Shown here: positions 1 to 12,300 of the stretch, piece by piece | Numbering within the stretch: position 1 is the first letter of the stretch | Layout: each line of letters begins with the position of its first letter | NCBI GenBank assembly: GCA_943704425.1 | Contig: CALSCP010002773.1 | Coordinates: 3,670 to 25,118, forward strand | DNA from: Ministeria vibrans ATCC 50519 | Lineage: Eukaryota > Opisthokonta > Filasterea | Direction of reading: 5' to 3' | DNA: 21,449 bases | The notes under the pieces: model-generated | The model's input: the letters and a program-made list of their open reading frames with translations, nothing else | Told to the model about the DNA's origin: nothing | The model's database searches: none | Translations under genes and position numbers: made by a program

Positions 1-846
1 GCCTGGGCAAATGCATCCATTTTTCTTTCTCTGCTCGCAAATGGGCGTCAGAGACGTCGTTTGGCAATGGCGGACGCGGCAGACGACAGACGGCGGGCGA
101 GGCGGGGGTGCGCCGCGGCGGGGGCGGCGGGCAGGGCGTGGGTGTGGCCCAGGCGGCACACGGCAAAGAAGGATTGAAAAAACTTGGGTGGGTTGTGTGT
201 GCGGGCCCCTGCACGGAAGTTGGCCGGGGCCCAGGGCGCTGCTGGCTCGCCTGCGTCACGATGCTCATGCGACTCACCGCCCAACTGGACGTTCCACTGT
301 AGATTTTTTCATTTTTTTTTTTTTTTTTTCCATTTCCTCCTTCACGCCTTTTGCTGGACGCACCGAGTCTCCATTTTGCACGCCACTGCCACGTCCACCC
401 ATGCTCAGGTGAACGAGCGGCAGTGGCGGCACCCGTAGCGCGAGCGTGGTCGAATATCCGACAAGTTTTTTTTTAGAATGCGACAGCGAGAGAGCAAAAT
501 ATGCCACAGGGCGGAGCGAGCAAGACAGACGGGGAGCCGCGCGTCGAACAGCGTCGGTGCGTTACCTTATCAACGTTGAATAAAATAAAAATGTGTTGTA
601 CTGTGGTGAAATGTTGACTGATGGAGATTCATGTTCTTGATGAACTCTAGTTTTTGAGGTTTTGAATTGCGATTTTCGTTTTTAAGATCTGATTAGATCT
701 TTGGCTTAATGTCTCACTATGCCCGTATGCCAAATATTGCCGATTGTCGAATCGACGAACCACGACGGAGTTTGGCGAATGATCTTTGAGAAGTGTTTTG
801 ATTTTGGGAACATCAATAACTATTATGATTAATTTTTTTTATTCTC
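1..846. other. Upstream stretch with no supported gene
   Basis: No recognisable coding region. Bases 60-290 are very GC-rich, followed by a T-rich run at about 302-330; the open frames here are short, low-complexity and resemble no family I know. From about 540 onward the sequence becomes AT-rich, as expected for a spacer or promoter in this genome. The last part presumably holds the promoter and 5' UTR of RSP3, whose start codon is at 847. A flanking gene could have a non-coding end here, but nothing shows it. Confidence 0.5.
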
Positions 847-1652
847 ATGTCCACCTTTGGTAAGAAACCCACCACGGGCTCGTATACGTTTCAGTCCGCT
901 CCTAGAGCGGTGCAACCACAGCGAAAAAAGTTTCGGGACGAAGAGTAAGAAAGTGCCGTAACCAAGGCGACCAGAGGCGATGTTTCATCCGGCGCCTCTC
1001 CCGCCTCGTATGCAGTGGCGACCAGCCTGGAACGTATGGAAACATCATGCACGACCCTAGAGTCATTAGGGGCTCCACAGTCCATCGCGGTGCAGCGGCC
1101 CAGGCCCCCAGGACAGCCACGGTGCGTCACATTGAAATTGTTGTTGTGTTCCTCATTGCTCTAACAGAACGAAGCGGAGGCGGCTCAAAGAAGACGACGG
1201 GCTGCAGCACGCAACCGCGTCCAAATGGTAAAGTGCAATACGGAGGCATATTTAACGCATTAATGAGACTCACTATGTTCAAACTAATATTATTATTATT
1301 GTCTTCATATCAGTCAATGCGAGCGGTGACACCCGAGGCAGTTGACGGCCGCCAGCACATGGATGTTCAGACAGACACATACTTGGAGGAACTCACAGAG
1401 CGTGCACCCGAAGCAGACAATGCAACCCAGACAGATGCGTTTCTCGATCGGGCTCCCTCACCGCTCTTCGTTCCGGCCAAGATCGGCCACGACGTTGCCA
1501 CACAAATTGTGAACGGCGAACTCTTTGATTTTGAGCGCGAAGTCAAGCCCATTGTTGAGGTTCTTGTGGCAAAGACAATGGAGCAAGCGCTCATGGAGGT
1601 ATGATGCACAAATGACATTGTAATAATGATGATTGTGCGTTGTTGTTATAAT

Positions 1653-1736
<84 letters not shown>

Positions 1737-2436
1737 CGTCTTATTATTATTAATATTACTATTAATATTAATTTATTGGCTATTTGTGTTGTCGCTTTTC
1801 GTTTGTGATTGATAATAAATTGGAAATGTCTTCTTCTTAATTTATTGACTGAGAGAACTATGTGAATTTATATTACATAGGTGATGGAAGAAGACGAGCT
1901 GTCGAGCTTACGCGCTCGTCAGGAACATTTTGAAACCATTCGAGCGGCTGAAAAGGCCGAAACACAGCGACTGGAAGAAGGTAAATAATTAGAAGAAGAT
2001 GGAAATGCAAAATTGATAATGATCAATTTTAATCACTAACCATTATTGGAATTTCTTTTTCTTCTTCTTCTTCACAATAATATATTATTGTATCACAGAA
2101 GAGCGACGTCATCGGGAAGAGAAAGAGCGTCGGTTGCAGCAAGAGGAAGCGGTGCGTCAGGAGGAGGCTGCAGTTCGGACAAAGGTGGCAGCGCGGGTAT
2201 TTGCACGGGAGTATCTCAGTGACGTGGTGAGCAGTGCAGTGGACAACCTCAACGACGCCGGCTTCTTTTACGACGTGGTGGAGCGCGAGGTTGAAACGCA
2301 GTTTATGCCCTGGCTGGCCCAGCAGGCCGCCGCACATCACACCCGCGCACTCGTCGCCCGTGAGCTCGTTGCACAAATGGTTGCGGCTGCTGCAACTCGC
2401 CACCGCACCCACTATGAGCAACTCGACCCTGAATAG
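847..2436 (+). CDS. RSPH3: Radial spoke protein 3 (axonemal A-kinase anchor)
   Basis: Six exons by my reading: 847-944, 1016-1121, 1168-1227, 1314-1598, 1881-1980 and 2099-2436, all GT-AG and in phase, giving 328 residues. RSP3 is the spine of the ciliary radial spoke and anchors protein kinase A. The N-terminus has the family's SAPRAVQPQRKKF and YGNIMHDPRVIRGST segments. Residues 89-183 hold the core (VQTDTYLEEL, TQTDAFLDRAPSPLFVPAK, VATQIVNGELFDFE, then the helix EVKPIVEVLVAKTMEQAL, the likely PKA RII-binding helix). A charged coiled coil (about 184-245) and a second amphipathic helix (VAARVFAREYLSDVV, probably for Dpy-30-type partners) follow, then GFFYDVVEREVETQFMPWL. It ends soon after, so it is shorter than the human (about 420) and Chlamydomonas (about 516) proteins. 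The first intron (945-1015) is the least certain; an acceptor at 976 is also in phase. It converges on the lipoxygenase gene. Confidence 0.93.
1653..1734 (+). repeat. (AAT)n microsatellite in RSP3 intron 4
   Basis: A nearly pure AAT/TAA run, interrupted once by a TGA unit, inside the 282-bp fourth intron of RSP3 (1599-1880). The intron continues AT-rich to its acceptor at 1880. Confidence 0.95.
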
Positions 2437-2639
2437 TAACTAATAATTATTAAGAAAATTATATAAAAATATAATACAGAGTAGAGAGCTGTTTATATAA
2501 AAGACCATCTTGTTCATTCGAAAGGAAAAACTGTAGTTGTAGTAATAATGTAATAGTAATAATAAGTTCAATTTATAGTAATAGTAAATAGTAATAGAGT
2601 AGTGGTGGTAATAAAGTAATGCGCGTGTTATTTATGGGA

Positions 2640-2944
2640 TCAGACGGCAATGGAAGCGGCAACATTGACGGGCGCAAGGTACTCGTACTTGAGCGACTGG
2701 TCCTTCTCACGTTCGCGCACGAGAGTGTTCATGCGCTGCATGGTGGCGTGGAAGGCCTCGACGGCAGCTCGCACAGCCGCACTGTCACTTTCGGAGCTCA
2801 ACGTCTCTGTTAGTGTGTTGCTCAGGGTCTCAACGTTGTCCAGTTGCAGCGGCGACGTCAACGTGTCCGGTTGGCGCGGTGGCAAAGACACAGTCTACAC
2901 ACGAATCATAATTATTATTATTTATTACATCTACACACAGTCAG

Positions 2945-3024
<80 letters not shown>

Positions 3025-5431
3025 AAAAAAAAATCTCGTACGTTTAAAGTGAAGATTGTTTCGCGGGTGACATCAGCGGAAGGGAGGGCGTCAACAATGT
3101 ACTTCATTGTGACAAGCGACTCGTTCTTGGGCATCTCACGGGTGAGCGTCAGTGGATGATTGGGAACAAAGAGGTTGTAGCGACTCTGGGCAAAGTTGAC
3201 AGCCGAGTGCTGGGCAGACGCAGTAAAGATGATCTCAGAAAGAGTCAGACTAAGCGAGGCTAGCGAATCAAAGGGGGCAATACCGCCCACAATGGCTGCA
3301 CCGTCAGGATCAACGAGCTCGCGATGGAGCGCCTGGAGTGCGACATCGTCGCGGATGGTTGCGTCGCAGGGGTCAGTGCTGGGACCGGTACAGCCGTAGA
3401 TGGCGCGCAGGAGGGACGTGACGTAGGTCGTAATGGCGTCCCACAGACGAAAGGCGTCGTCGCGGTAGTGGTAGCCTGGCAGAGGGTCACGAGCGGTGCC
3501 TTGGTCCGCCTCAGGGACGCGCTCGATACCCTGCCGAGCAAGGCGACTGAAAAACATGGAATCGTGGAGGGAATAGTTGGCAAACGTGCGCACAAGCAGC
3601 TGGAAGGCGCCGTGGATGCCAATGCTAAGCATGCGGTCGAGGGTTGGGTTAACGGGGTCAACGAGGGAGCGACGCGCAAGACTGTTGATGGCAATGGTGC
3701 CGCGCAGGTGAGGCAGCATGAAAAGAAGGACGGGATGGTGCGCGGGCAGTTGGCGGTGAAAGGCCACAACAAACGGCTCAATGACCATGTGAGTGAGTCC
3801 AAAGTGCTCCACCACCTCGTGCACATTGGCATCGGCACACATGACGTGCATCTTGGCAAAGAGCCACACAAGACTCTCGCGGTGCGTGTCGTCGTGGCGG
3901 TGTGTCAGCGGAGGCACATAGACACGGTTGACAAGGGGTGCAGCGTGGCGCGTAAGCTGAATGGCAATGGGCAATAGTTTGCCCGATGTAGACACGTAGA
4001 GCAGACAGAGAGCAGGGTAGACTTGGCGCGTGTCCTTGAGTGTCACATTCACCAGAATCTCATAGTCTAGGACAAGCAAACAATATACAAAAAAAACCAA
4101 GAGAGAAGTAAATATGTAGAAAGGTGCGTAAGTAGTAGTAAGGTGTGTCGAAAAGCTTTGCAGCAGGATGGGACTGGTCGTACCGACGTAGTAAAGACGA
4201 TTATCAGAGCGGAGTTGAGCAAGGGTACGCTCAGAGCGATGGAGAAGGAGAGCGTTGATGCGGGCGCGAGTGTCCGAGTCGAGATGCATGATGGGTGGAG
4301 GAACGCCGCGGTGGATGGCCATGGGGTTGGCGCCGGTGAGGAACTGCTGAGCAAAGACGGAGTCTTCGCGCCACGAGTTTGCACCAAGTTCGGAAATGAG
4401 TGGAGCGGGGACAAAGAGACGCGGAGAGTGCACGGGGCCGAGGTAGGCTACAAAGTCCTCGGGCACAACAAAAGCATTGCGGTCGGCACCAAACCAGGAA
4501 ACAAAGTCAAAGAGGCCCACGGTGGCCAAGAGGCCAGCGAGTCCACCATCAATGAGCAGGTAAAGGACGTTGGAGCGACTCCATGCCTCGGGGTCGTGTC
4601 GCTGGGAGGTGGTCAGCGAGGGCACATCGACGGCAATGCGCCGGGGCAAGCTTACGCCCAGGCTGGCCAGGTCGGGTGGGAGCGAATACGACGCATACGA
4701 ATAGCGTTGCACGTCGCCTGCGCCCTTGTACCGGTCAAACTCAGGTGGGCCCGAAAACACCTCTTTGCCCGTTGGCTCGACCTTCTGGCTGGCGGGAGAT
4801 CGGCGTAGCTTGGCATTCTCCGTGTATGCCACGAGCCGCAGATGATTCACGGCGCCCAGCGGCTGTAGCTCGGGCGGTGCATGCCACACGTTGAAGGCGA
4901 GATCCTTTTCGCAAAAGTGGTTGAAATCGCGCTTGGAGAAGTCCTGTGCGGGGATGTTGACCGTCGCAACCTTAACCCAGGGGGTTGACCAGGGGATGGT
5001 GGGGTCCTCGATGGGTTCCTATTGAAATAAAAAACAAAGCGTAGAAACGTAGAGTGAGACAGGCAATGATGATGGGAGGGATGAAAGATATCGTGATTAT
5101 GAGCTGGTGCGTGTGGGAATCGAGTGTGCTGCCTTGGTGGGTATCGTACTGCACATGGATTTTCCTGCAGCTGCACCATAAAGTCAAAGCAGGCGGGTTC
5201 TTCGTGGACGGTCAGCTGGTCGCGCATGACAAAAGTGTAGAAATCGGTGCGCTTCACTGATCGGCGCAGGTTGTGATTTCGCGCGCGACGCTCGTCAGAC
5301 ACAGAGCCGAAGCACGGCGTGATTTTGTACTTCATAGCCTGTCCGGCTGATTTTGGGCCCATGCGGTAGGGCAGAGTGGAGAAAAAATCCCAGTCGAGGG
5401 GAGAGTCCAAGTGCAGATATGTGGGAATCAG
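2640..5431 (-). CDS. Catalase-like/lipoxygenase fusion, C-terminal half
   Basis: Four exons on the minus strand: 5431-5150, 5018-4184, 4066-3042 and 2894-2640, together 798 residues with stop TGA at 2640-2642. The first 170 or so residues are the C-terminal half of a catalase-like haem domain (TLPYRMGP, ACFDFMVQLQ, EPIEDPTIPW, FNVWHAPPELQPLG). They end with RLVAY, whose Tyr (codon 4824-4826) fits the R-x-x-x-Y proximal haem ligand. A short linker leads straight into a lipoxygenase with no PLAT domain: FAQQFLTGANPMAI, KLLPIAIQL, iron ligands in VVEHFGLTHMV (HxxxxH), HRQLPAHHP, AQHSAVNFAQ (His and Asn four apart), and the C-terminus YEYLAPVNVAASIAV. Known relatives pair a peroxidising lipoxygenase with a haem domain that converts the hydroperoxide, for example to an allene oxide. 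The 5431 exon has a good acceptor, but its upstream exons are not adjacent; they lie at 17991-20043. Product specificity cannot be read from sequence. Confidence 0.9.
2949..3020 (-). repeat. (CA)36 microsatellite in lipoxygenase last intron
   Basis: A pure CA tract on the plus strand (TG on the coding strand) that fills half of the 147-bp last intron (3041-2895) of the lipoxygenase gene. The donor GTACGAG lies at 3041 and the acceptor ends at 2895. Confidence 0.95.
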
Positions 5432-5443
5432 CTAAAAGAAAAC

Positions 5444-5624
<181 letters not shown>

Positions 5625-5649
5625 CTTATTATTCAATTTTGTGCTGTAG

Positions 5650-6220
5650 ATCCGTTGCAGTGTGGAACGCAACGCGGAAGAAGCCCGTTGGTCGCATCCG
5701 CAACGCACACCCAATTACACAGCCCTCCCCCACCACCACTACCACCACTACTACTACTACCACTACTAGTTCTACTTCTACTTCGGCGTATGTGCCGCGC
5801 GTCGAGCTTGAAGGGTGGGTGAGTGCTGTGGCGACACTGCGCTACACTGACCTGTTTGCCAGTGGCTCTTGTGATGGCGTTGTACGCCTCTGGCAATGGG
5901 ATGATGCTGCTCGAAAGGTCGCTCACATCTCAGACGTCACATTGGTAACACAACACACACCTACACATATACGAAAACAACATCGACACTCAATAAAAAC
6001 TAAACGGGTTATGTAGAATGGTTTTGTGAATGGACTGGCGTTCAACCGCAGCGGGAGTGTCCTTGTGGCGGGCGTTGGGCAGGAGCACCGTCTGGGCCGC
6101 TGGGCACGCTCCAAGGTGGGCTCCAACGGCATCTACCTCATCCCTCTTTGCCCCGACAAGAAGAGCACAGAAGAAGATCAAGATCAAGATGTCGCTGAAG
6201 AAGACGAAGACGACATCTGA
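5650..6220 (+). CDS. RRP9: RRP9 / U3-55K, last two exons only (5' part absent)
   Basis: Exons 5650-5944 and 6017-6220 (intron 5945-6016) encode the last 165 residues of a WD40 protein. RRP9 binds the box B/C region of U3 snoRNA in the nucleolar pre-rRNA processing complex. The match to the family is close at the end: GWVSAVATL, LFASGSCDGVVRLWQW, GFVNGLAF, then the hallmark VAGVGQEHRLGRWARSK and a YLIPL tail. The tail is followed by an acidic extension rich in Asp and Glu, which the human protein lacks. Only the last two to three blades are here; the N-terminal region and the earlier WD repeats (several hundred residues) are missing. The first visible exon starts with the third base of a codon, fitting G-S-V-A-V-W. 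A Thr/Ser run interrupts the linker between blades. Upstream on this strand there is only microsatellite and the antisense of the lipoxygenase gene, so the gene is cut at 5445-5649. Confidence 0.9.
5731..5784 (+). repeat. ACC/ACT triplet run coding poly-Thr/Ser in RRP9
   Basis: An ACN-rich triplet run encodes about twelve Thr followed by a Ser/Thr mix, in the loop between two WD blades. In human RRP9 this loop also carries extra residues, so the run probably enlarges a tolerated loop. Confidence 0.85.
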
Positions 6221-6301
6221 CGTCTCTTCTCCTCTTTCTCAATCTCATTCAACTGTAAAATATAAAAAAATTACACTTCTTTTTTACAATGCAATCATTA
6301 A

Positions 6302-9300
6302 TCACTCAATGTCACTTCCAAAATCGCCTTCATCGCCTCGCACAAACATTTCGGCATCCTCTTGCTCCTCCTGCTCCCCCACCACCACTGATTCTACTCC
6401 TTCTCGTTCCTCACTGCCACTCTCCTCCTCGTCCGTCTCACTGTCACTCTCGTCGTCGTCGCCTCTTCCTTCCCAAATGGCCCGCATTGCCTGTCGCTCT
6501 TCCTCTTCCTCACGTGACTCCTTGCGACCCACCATGAGCCGCAGCAGACGCCAAATCCACAGAAAAATGTCCTCTCGCTTTGCTTGGTCCAGCTCTTGTT
6601 CGCGTCGTGCCGTCTTGGCCGCGTAATAGTGACTCATGATGATCGTCATGAACATATTCAAAAGCACAAAGTAGACACAGAACATGAACGTGATCGAGTA
6701 GATGGGCCCCAGCACACGGTTTGACTCGCTCACATCGTAGAGTGTGGTGATGCCCAACATCACTCCAAGATTGCTCAAGAGCGCATCGCCAACAGTGGCG
6801 TATGTCGCAACCTGACTGCCAAACAGCAGGTAACCAAGGACGCCGTAGCCGACGTAGATGACGGCAAAGTTGAAGAGGAACAGAAGCACAGGCTTGGTTG
6901 CCGTGCGCATTGCAATGATGGTATGACTCACAAAGACAGAGTGGCGGAAATAGCGTACAAAGCCAAAGATAGCCGTGAATACTGTGAGCCCGCCCCACCA
7001 CAAGTACACCTGTTGGAGTGTGGCCAACGCGCGCACGTCATAGTTGGTCTCGCTCACGGCAACACCACCGAAAAAGGCATTCGACTTGGCCAGTCGCGCA
7101 ATGCCCAGCCCAATCAAAACCCACGCCATGATGAGAAGCCACAAGTCAAACAAGTTCCATGCGCCGTCCAGTGGATTGTACAGAAAGTCTCGCTGAAGCC
7201 GACCCACACGGAGCGCAAGCTGAATAGTCCGGTACACAATCACAAGCACAAAGAGTACCTCAAAAACGCCCACGAGCACATCAAAGTCCGTCGTGTAGAA
7301 GAACAACTGCACCACCTCAACCGTCTGGGTTGCGATGAGTCCGCCCGTCGAGGGAAACTCCGCCAGAAGCGTCACGAGTGTGAACAGGTTGGTCTGGGCG
7401 ACGTAGTAATAGGCCTCGGTAAAGACGGCACGCGTCTGTGCATCAATCCACAAGTCATCCTTGAGCTGTGCCAGGGCTGCCGACGCCTGCGTATATGTGG
7501 TGCCCAGAGGAGCACAGAACCCGCCCCCCGAGTAAACGTGCAGTGTGCCCCAGTACGGCGATGAACCCGACTGCTCGGCCGTCCGATACAAAAACGGAGT
7601 CGTCAGTGCCCCGTACGACGCCCGTGAGTTACTCGACCCTGACCAACTCGCAAAGCAATGTTGAATCGTATCCGAAAATCTGAGAAAAAAATAATACGTC
7701 GTGTCAATTATTATCATAATAATTTATTATATTGTTAGTATTATTAGTATTATTAGTATTGTACTTTGAAACGACGGAACAGGAGTCCTGTTTGACGCGA
7801 AGTTGGCGGAAGCGAGGAGAGCCCACGTATGCCATGTTGCCTGAAGTAAAAACACTGTCGTCGGCATAGAGACCCGGCAGAAGAATCTGCTCGCTGTATT
7901 CCCAGAAGGACTCGAAGCGCGTCAATTTCGCATAGGACAAGGTGCGGTTGTTGGCGGTGACGTCGAGGAAAGGACGTCGCACCTGGTCTGCCTGGAAGAA
8001 AACACCTTGGTTGTGTCGTGCAAAGACGACAAAACAGATAAGAAAGATGAAGAGCAGGTGGGCAAAGAGCGACTTGACCAGCGACTGCTGCCATCGTTGA
8101 AGGACGGTTAACAGACGCTCTTTGCGCATCTGATCGCGCAGCAACACACTCAGCTGGTCTGCATTAAGTCGCTCGACGTATGCACCCTTGCGCCGCACCA
8201 GTCGATTGTAGCGGTGGAGCAGCTCCGAGAGCGATCCAAAGTCCGAGCGCAGCACAAATCCGTTGTCGGCATGGAGTATCAGTGCAAAGAAAAGCGCAAT
8301 GAGCAGCACCTTGAGAGGCTGCGTGAGAAATACCGACCAGATAAACGAGAGCAACACAGAGCCAAGCCAGTCAAGCGACTTGTCACGTCCAAAGCGGAAA
8401 CCGTATAGAATGACCAGGTAGCCCGCGAGTGCCGTGGTGGCTATGCATCCGATCCAGGCGACGTAGATAAACCAGTGTGGCAGTGAGTTCCAGCGGTACT
8501 TGGCATAGACTTCAGCCACCGAGTCGGGCACCACCACGGCACGAAAGCTCCCCTGCTGCTGTTGCGTCGGCTGTTGCGTCGGCTGTTGAGTTGTATCGTT
8601 TAACAAGGGCTCCACCTGCGGGTTTGACACGTGTCGCGGGGCTTTGTACTCCTTGTCTCGCACTCGCTTGACAAACTTCTGGTCCGCCTCGCGCTCGCGC
8701 TCTGTCATCAGCACAGCCTCACGAGGCTCAGACATCGACGGCCGTACTCGCTTCTTGACTCCATCCCTCCCATCATCCACATCCTCGTTGTTGAGCTGTC
8801 TCCCAGCATCCGCTTCGCCCGCGGTGGCACTGTCGGCACTCTCCGCCTCCTCGAGAATTGCGTCATCCGCCATCCACGTGTCTCGATGCTGTGGCGGCCG
8901 CCGCAACCCATCTCCGGTAGCTGTGCTGTGCAAGTCGGAAGAATTTGAACGACTCAAATTGGACGAGACACGTCGGAAACGCGACATGGAGCGACTCGAC
9001 TCAAGCGACACATTGCGTCGCAATTCGTTGGCCACGTCGCTAGCCCAGCTGTAGTGCTCCTGCTCACGCACTGCCTCCAACTCACTCTTCACCAGTGACA
9101 GTTCTCTCTTCAGTTCCGCCTTGTCTCCGTCAACCTTGTCGTCCTTGGGCGAGTCGCTGCGAAAGAATAGGAGTGTTTTGGCCTCTTCGAGTCGCGCGCT
9201 CTTGCTGTCGTCCTTGGGGCGAGCCCAACGGAACAGCTGTACCCATAAAATGTTAATGGGAAATGCAATGATTGCCGAAATGAGCCCCACATAGACTTGT

Positions 9301-12300
9301 TGCCAAGTAAAAAACACGTTGGAACCATTCGTTGCGGTGTCGTACCACGCAGCGCTTACTGCCATCAGCGTAAAGAACCTACAAGAAGAAATACTTACTT
9401 TTAAAATGAAATAGAAATTAATTCCGTACAGTGACATGCAACAGGCAACGCGCTGGACACGCGTAAAACGCGATCGCAATGGTTTTGCCACGGTAGAAAA
9501 CCACAAATGAGTGTCCGAAAATTTTGCGCGAATGTTTTCGGCAACACGCACACTGTATCGATTGTAGCGCGACTCCGAGCACAGAGGCAGTTCCACTTCC
9601 CCCGCACCCGCTCCCATCCACTGTTCACCGTTGAACAGAAAACAGTCGCCCGTGTGCAGACTGCGCACGGTAACTTTTGAAATGTACCATGGCTGGGAGG
9701 GTGCCTGAGTGCCGTCTCCACCCGCGAATGCAATCTACCAAATTATTAAGAAGAAGAACACAACCCATATTATTAATAATTATTAATGTATTTTTTTCTA
9801 ATTTTTACCTTTTGCTCGCGCGACAAATCGACGTGCCACTGCTCATCGGTCACTTGGTTGTTAGGGGACCACCATCGACGACGCGATGTGCCTGTCTTGA
9901 TGGGCACTGAGCTCTTGAAGAGGCGGATTTTGGTGAGCATGCCCAAATCGTCTTTGGTCGACAGAATGAGACGGGTGAGCGAGGCGCGCTCAAACGATTC
10001 GTGCCAGTCCTGTGGGTCAGATGGCAGCCGAGAAGACTCAAGCTCAACCGACTCCATCGTGTCCTCTCGGGCAAGCACACTCATTGCGAGGCTGAGGTCG
10101 GACGGTGTCTGGCTCGCATCCACGCTGCCCTCGCCGTGCTCTTGACGCTGTAGCTGCTGCGCATGATGCTTGGGTTTGCGTCGCCGCAGTCCGTCGGGTC
10201 CTGTCACTACCGAATCGGACGTTCGACGACCCACACTGGTCTTTTCTTGCGCCAACACTTGCTCTTGGTCGTTTTCCGCACTCGATCGAGCGGTTTGTGC
10301 TCGTGACAACTCGTGCGTTGATATTGTTGAGCGCTGCGAGTCCTTGCGGCGTCGACGATGGTGGTGACGACTACCATCGTGTGTCGCGTCTGCCTCGGAC
10401 AGCTGCGGTTGCTGTCGTCGCATACCCATGAGCTGCACTTGCACGGCAGCATCTGTGCCCGCATTGAGACGGTAACCGGTGTGCACCACCACCTCATAGC
10501 GGTACTCGTGTGACGGGTCGACGGCGCCCATAGACGCGCGGGTGCCCACCACCAGCTTGAGTAGATCGCGCTGGTCATAGCGACGTGCAACGCACATGAA
10601 CACAACAAAGAGCACCACCAGAATGACAACAAAAACAAAGGACACGGGGTTCTCGTTGAGGCGACGAAAACCGCGAGAATCACCCACGAAACTCACGGCA
10701 TTGGGTGCAATGACAATGTTCGGACCAAACGACGTAAGATGGTCACAGGCACAGGCGACAGTTAAGAACGTTGTGGTATTGTGCACTGTACAGCCAGCAG
10801 TGGACCACTCGGTTGCATTGTCATTCCAAAAGTAGCACGCTGTCGTGTACGTGGCAAACTCGTAGACGAGGCTAATGTCGGCGGGCGCCGAGAAGGATTC
10901 AACACGCACATAAAGGGTTTCGCCGCTCAGCGGAATCTGGTCGGATGCAATCTGAATGGGTGCCGGGTCTGTGTTGATGTTGCCGCCCAACACGATAGGG
11001 ACCTCGAAAAGCTTGTCGTAGTCGCCAATCGACGGCTCTTCGCCTCGTCGCACATACACGCGCACAGTGTGCACGCCCGTGGTGCTCAGATAGCCATCGC
11101 CATCGGTGCTGCTCACACCACCAATCCACAGGTTGACGACGGTGAAGGAGTCGACCGGAAAGGGTGAGACGGTGAACGAATGGTGGTTGGCCGAGCCACC
11201 GCCGTGAAGGAGGTAGTGGCGACCGATAAGCAAGGGCTGGATGACGCCCGGTCGTGGAATGGTGATGATGAGGTCGCCATCCGTGAGGTTGGCGACCGAG
11301 ATGGGATCGTGGGTGGTACCGGCGAAGAAATCGAGCGAGACAATGGAGCCGTTTTCGATGCGCGACGCGGAGTTATCCCACACAAACGGATTGCCATTGT
11401 AGACAATCAGCTGATAATCAATGGAAATGTCAACTTGGCGAAGGCGCGTAAATAGCGCATCGGTCAGTTCAATCTCGGCGTCGCTCATGGAGTCGCTGAG
11501 CTTCTCCTGGAGGACGCCATTAAGATGATCATTTTGGCTGTCGTCGTTTGCGCCATCGCCGACAAAAACGTGTCGGAGTTGCAACTGGAAGGCGGCCGTG
11601 TTGGCGACAATGGGCGCTTCGTAGAGGGCACGACCCGACAAGAGAATACTTGTGATACGACTAAGAGCTTGTGCGACAGGCGCCACAATGTCAGCCGTTG
11701 AGGTGTTTGTGCCCATGGTGGGGGCATCCATAAATGTGTCTGCGTCACCAACACCAATGAGGGCGTTGGCGGCGACAATGAGTTGCGATGCGGCTTGCAC
11801 TAGTTCATTGCGCAACTGACTGTCACCCAGTTGATGGCCCGCGCGCGCATTCGTGACGGCCAGAAGCGCAGTTGCTGCGTTTACTTGAGTCTCGCGAGCA
11901 AGTTCGGATGGCTCCTGTGTGAGCTGAAAGACCACCGAGATGACTCCGAGACCGTCGATTCCTTCAAGATTGCCTCGTTGCGCCAGTATCAATGTTGACG
12001 AGGCAATGACTTTGCGCGCGACACGGCGTTCGGTCAAATTCACTTGGTTGCCCAGAGTGTCGGTGATGAGTTCGTGCACGTTGAGCGTGTACGCCACGCC
12101 CGCCATAAGTTGCACGGCCGTCTGACGATTCTCTTGCTCCACCAGCTGGATCAGGTGCGAGTCAGAGCCACTTGCGAGTTCGCGTAACAATGCCACATCC
12201 GCTTCTGCAGTGGAATTAGGGCAACGTCGCACGGTCACGGGTAAGAGTACACGAGTTGCGCGCATGTTGTCGCCGTCGGCACCCACGTCGCACACTACGG

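Noticed and set aside
48-412. Small GC-rich open frames near the left end
   Set aside because: Low complexity, overlapping on both strands, no family resemblance and no splice or start context.
1626-1808. Poly-Asn open frame
   Set aside because: It is the AAT microsatellite inside RSP3 intron 4.
4067-4183. Continuous reading of the lipoxygenase through this stretch
   Set aside because: It is a 117-bp intron that happens to be open and divisible by three. Removing it joins RLYYV to DYEIL, the expected family motif; leaving it in adds a hydrophobic insert.
4800-5431. First read as the N-terminal part of the lipoxygenase itself
   Set aside because: TLPYRMGP, ACFDFMVQLQ, EDPTIPW and FNVWHAPP are hallmarks of the C-terminal half of catalase-like haem proteins; the lipoxygenase begins later.
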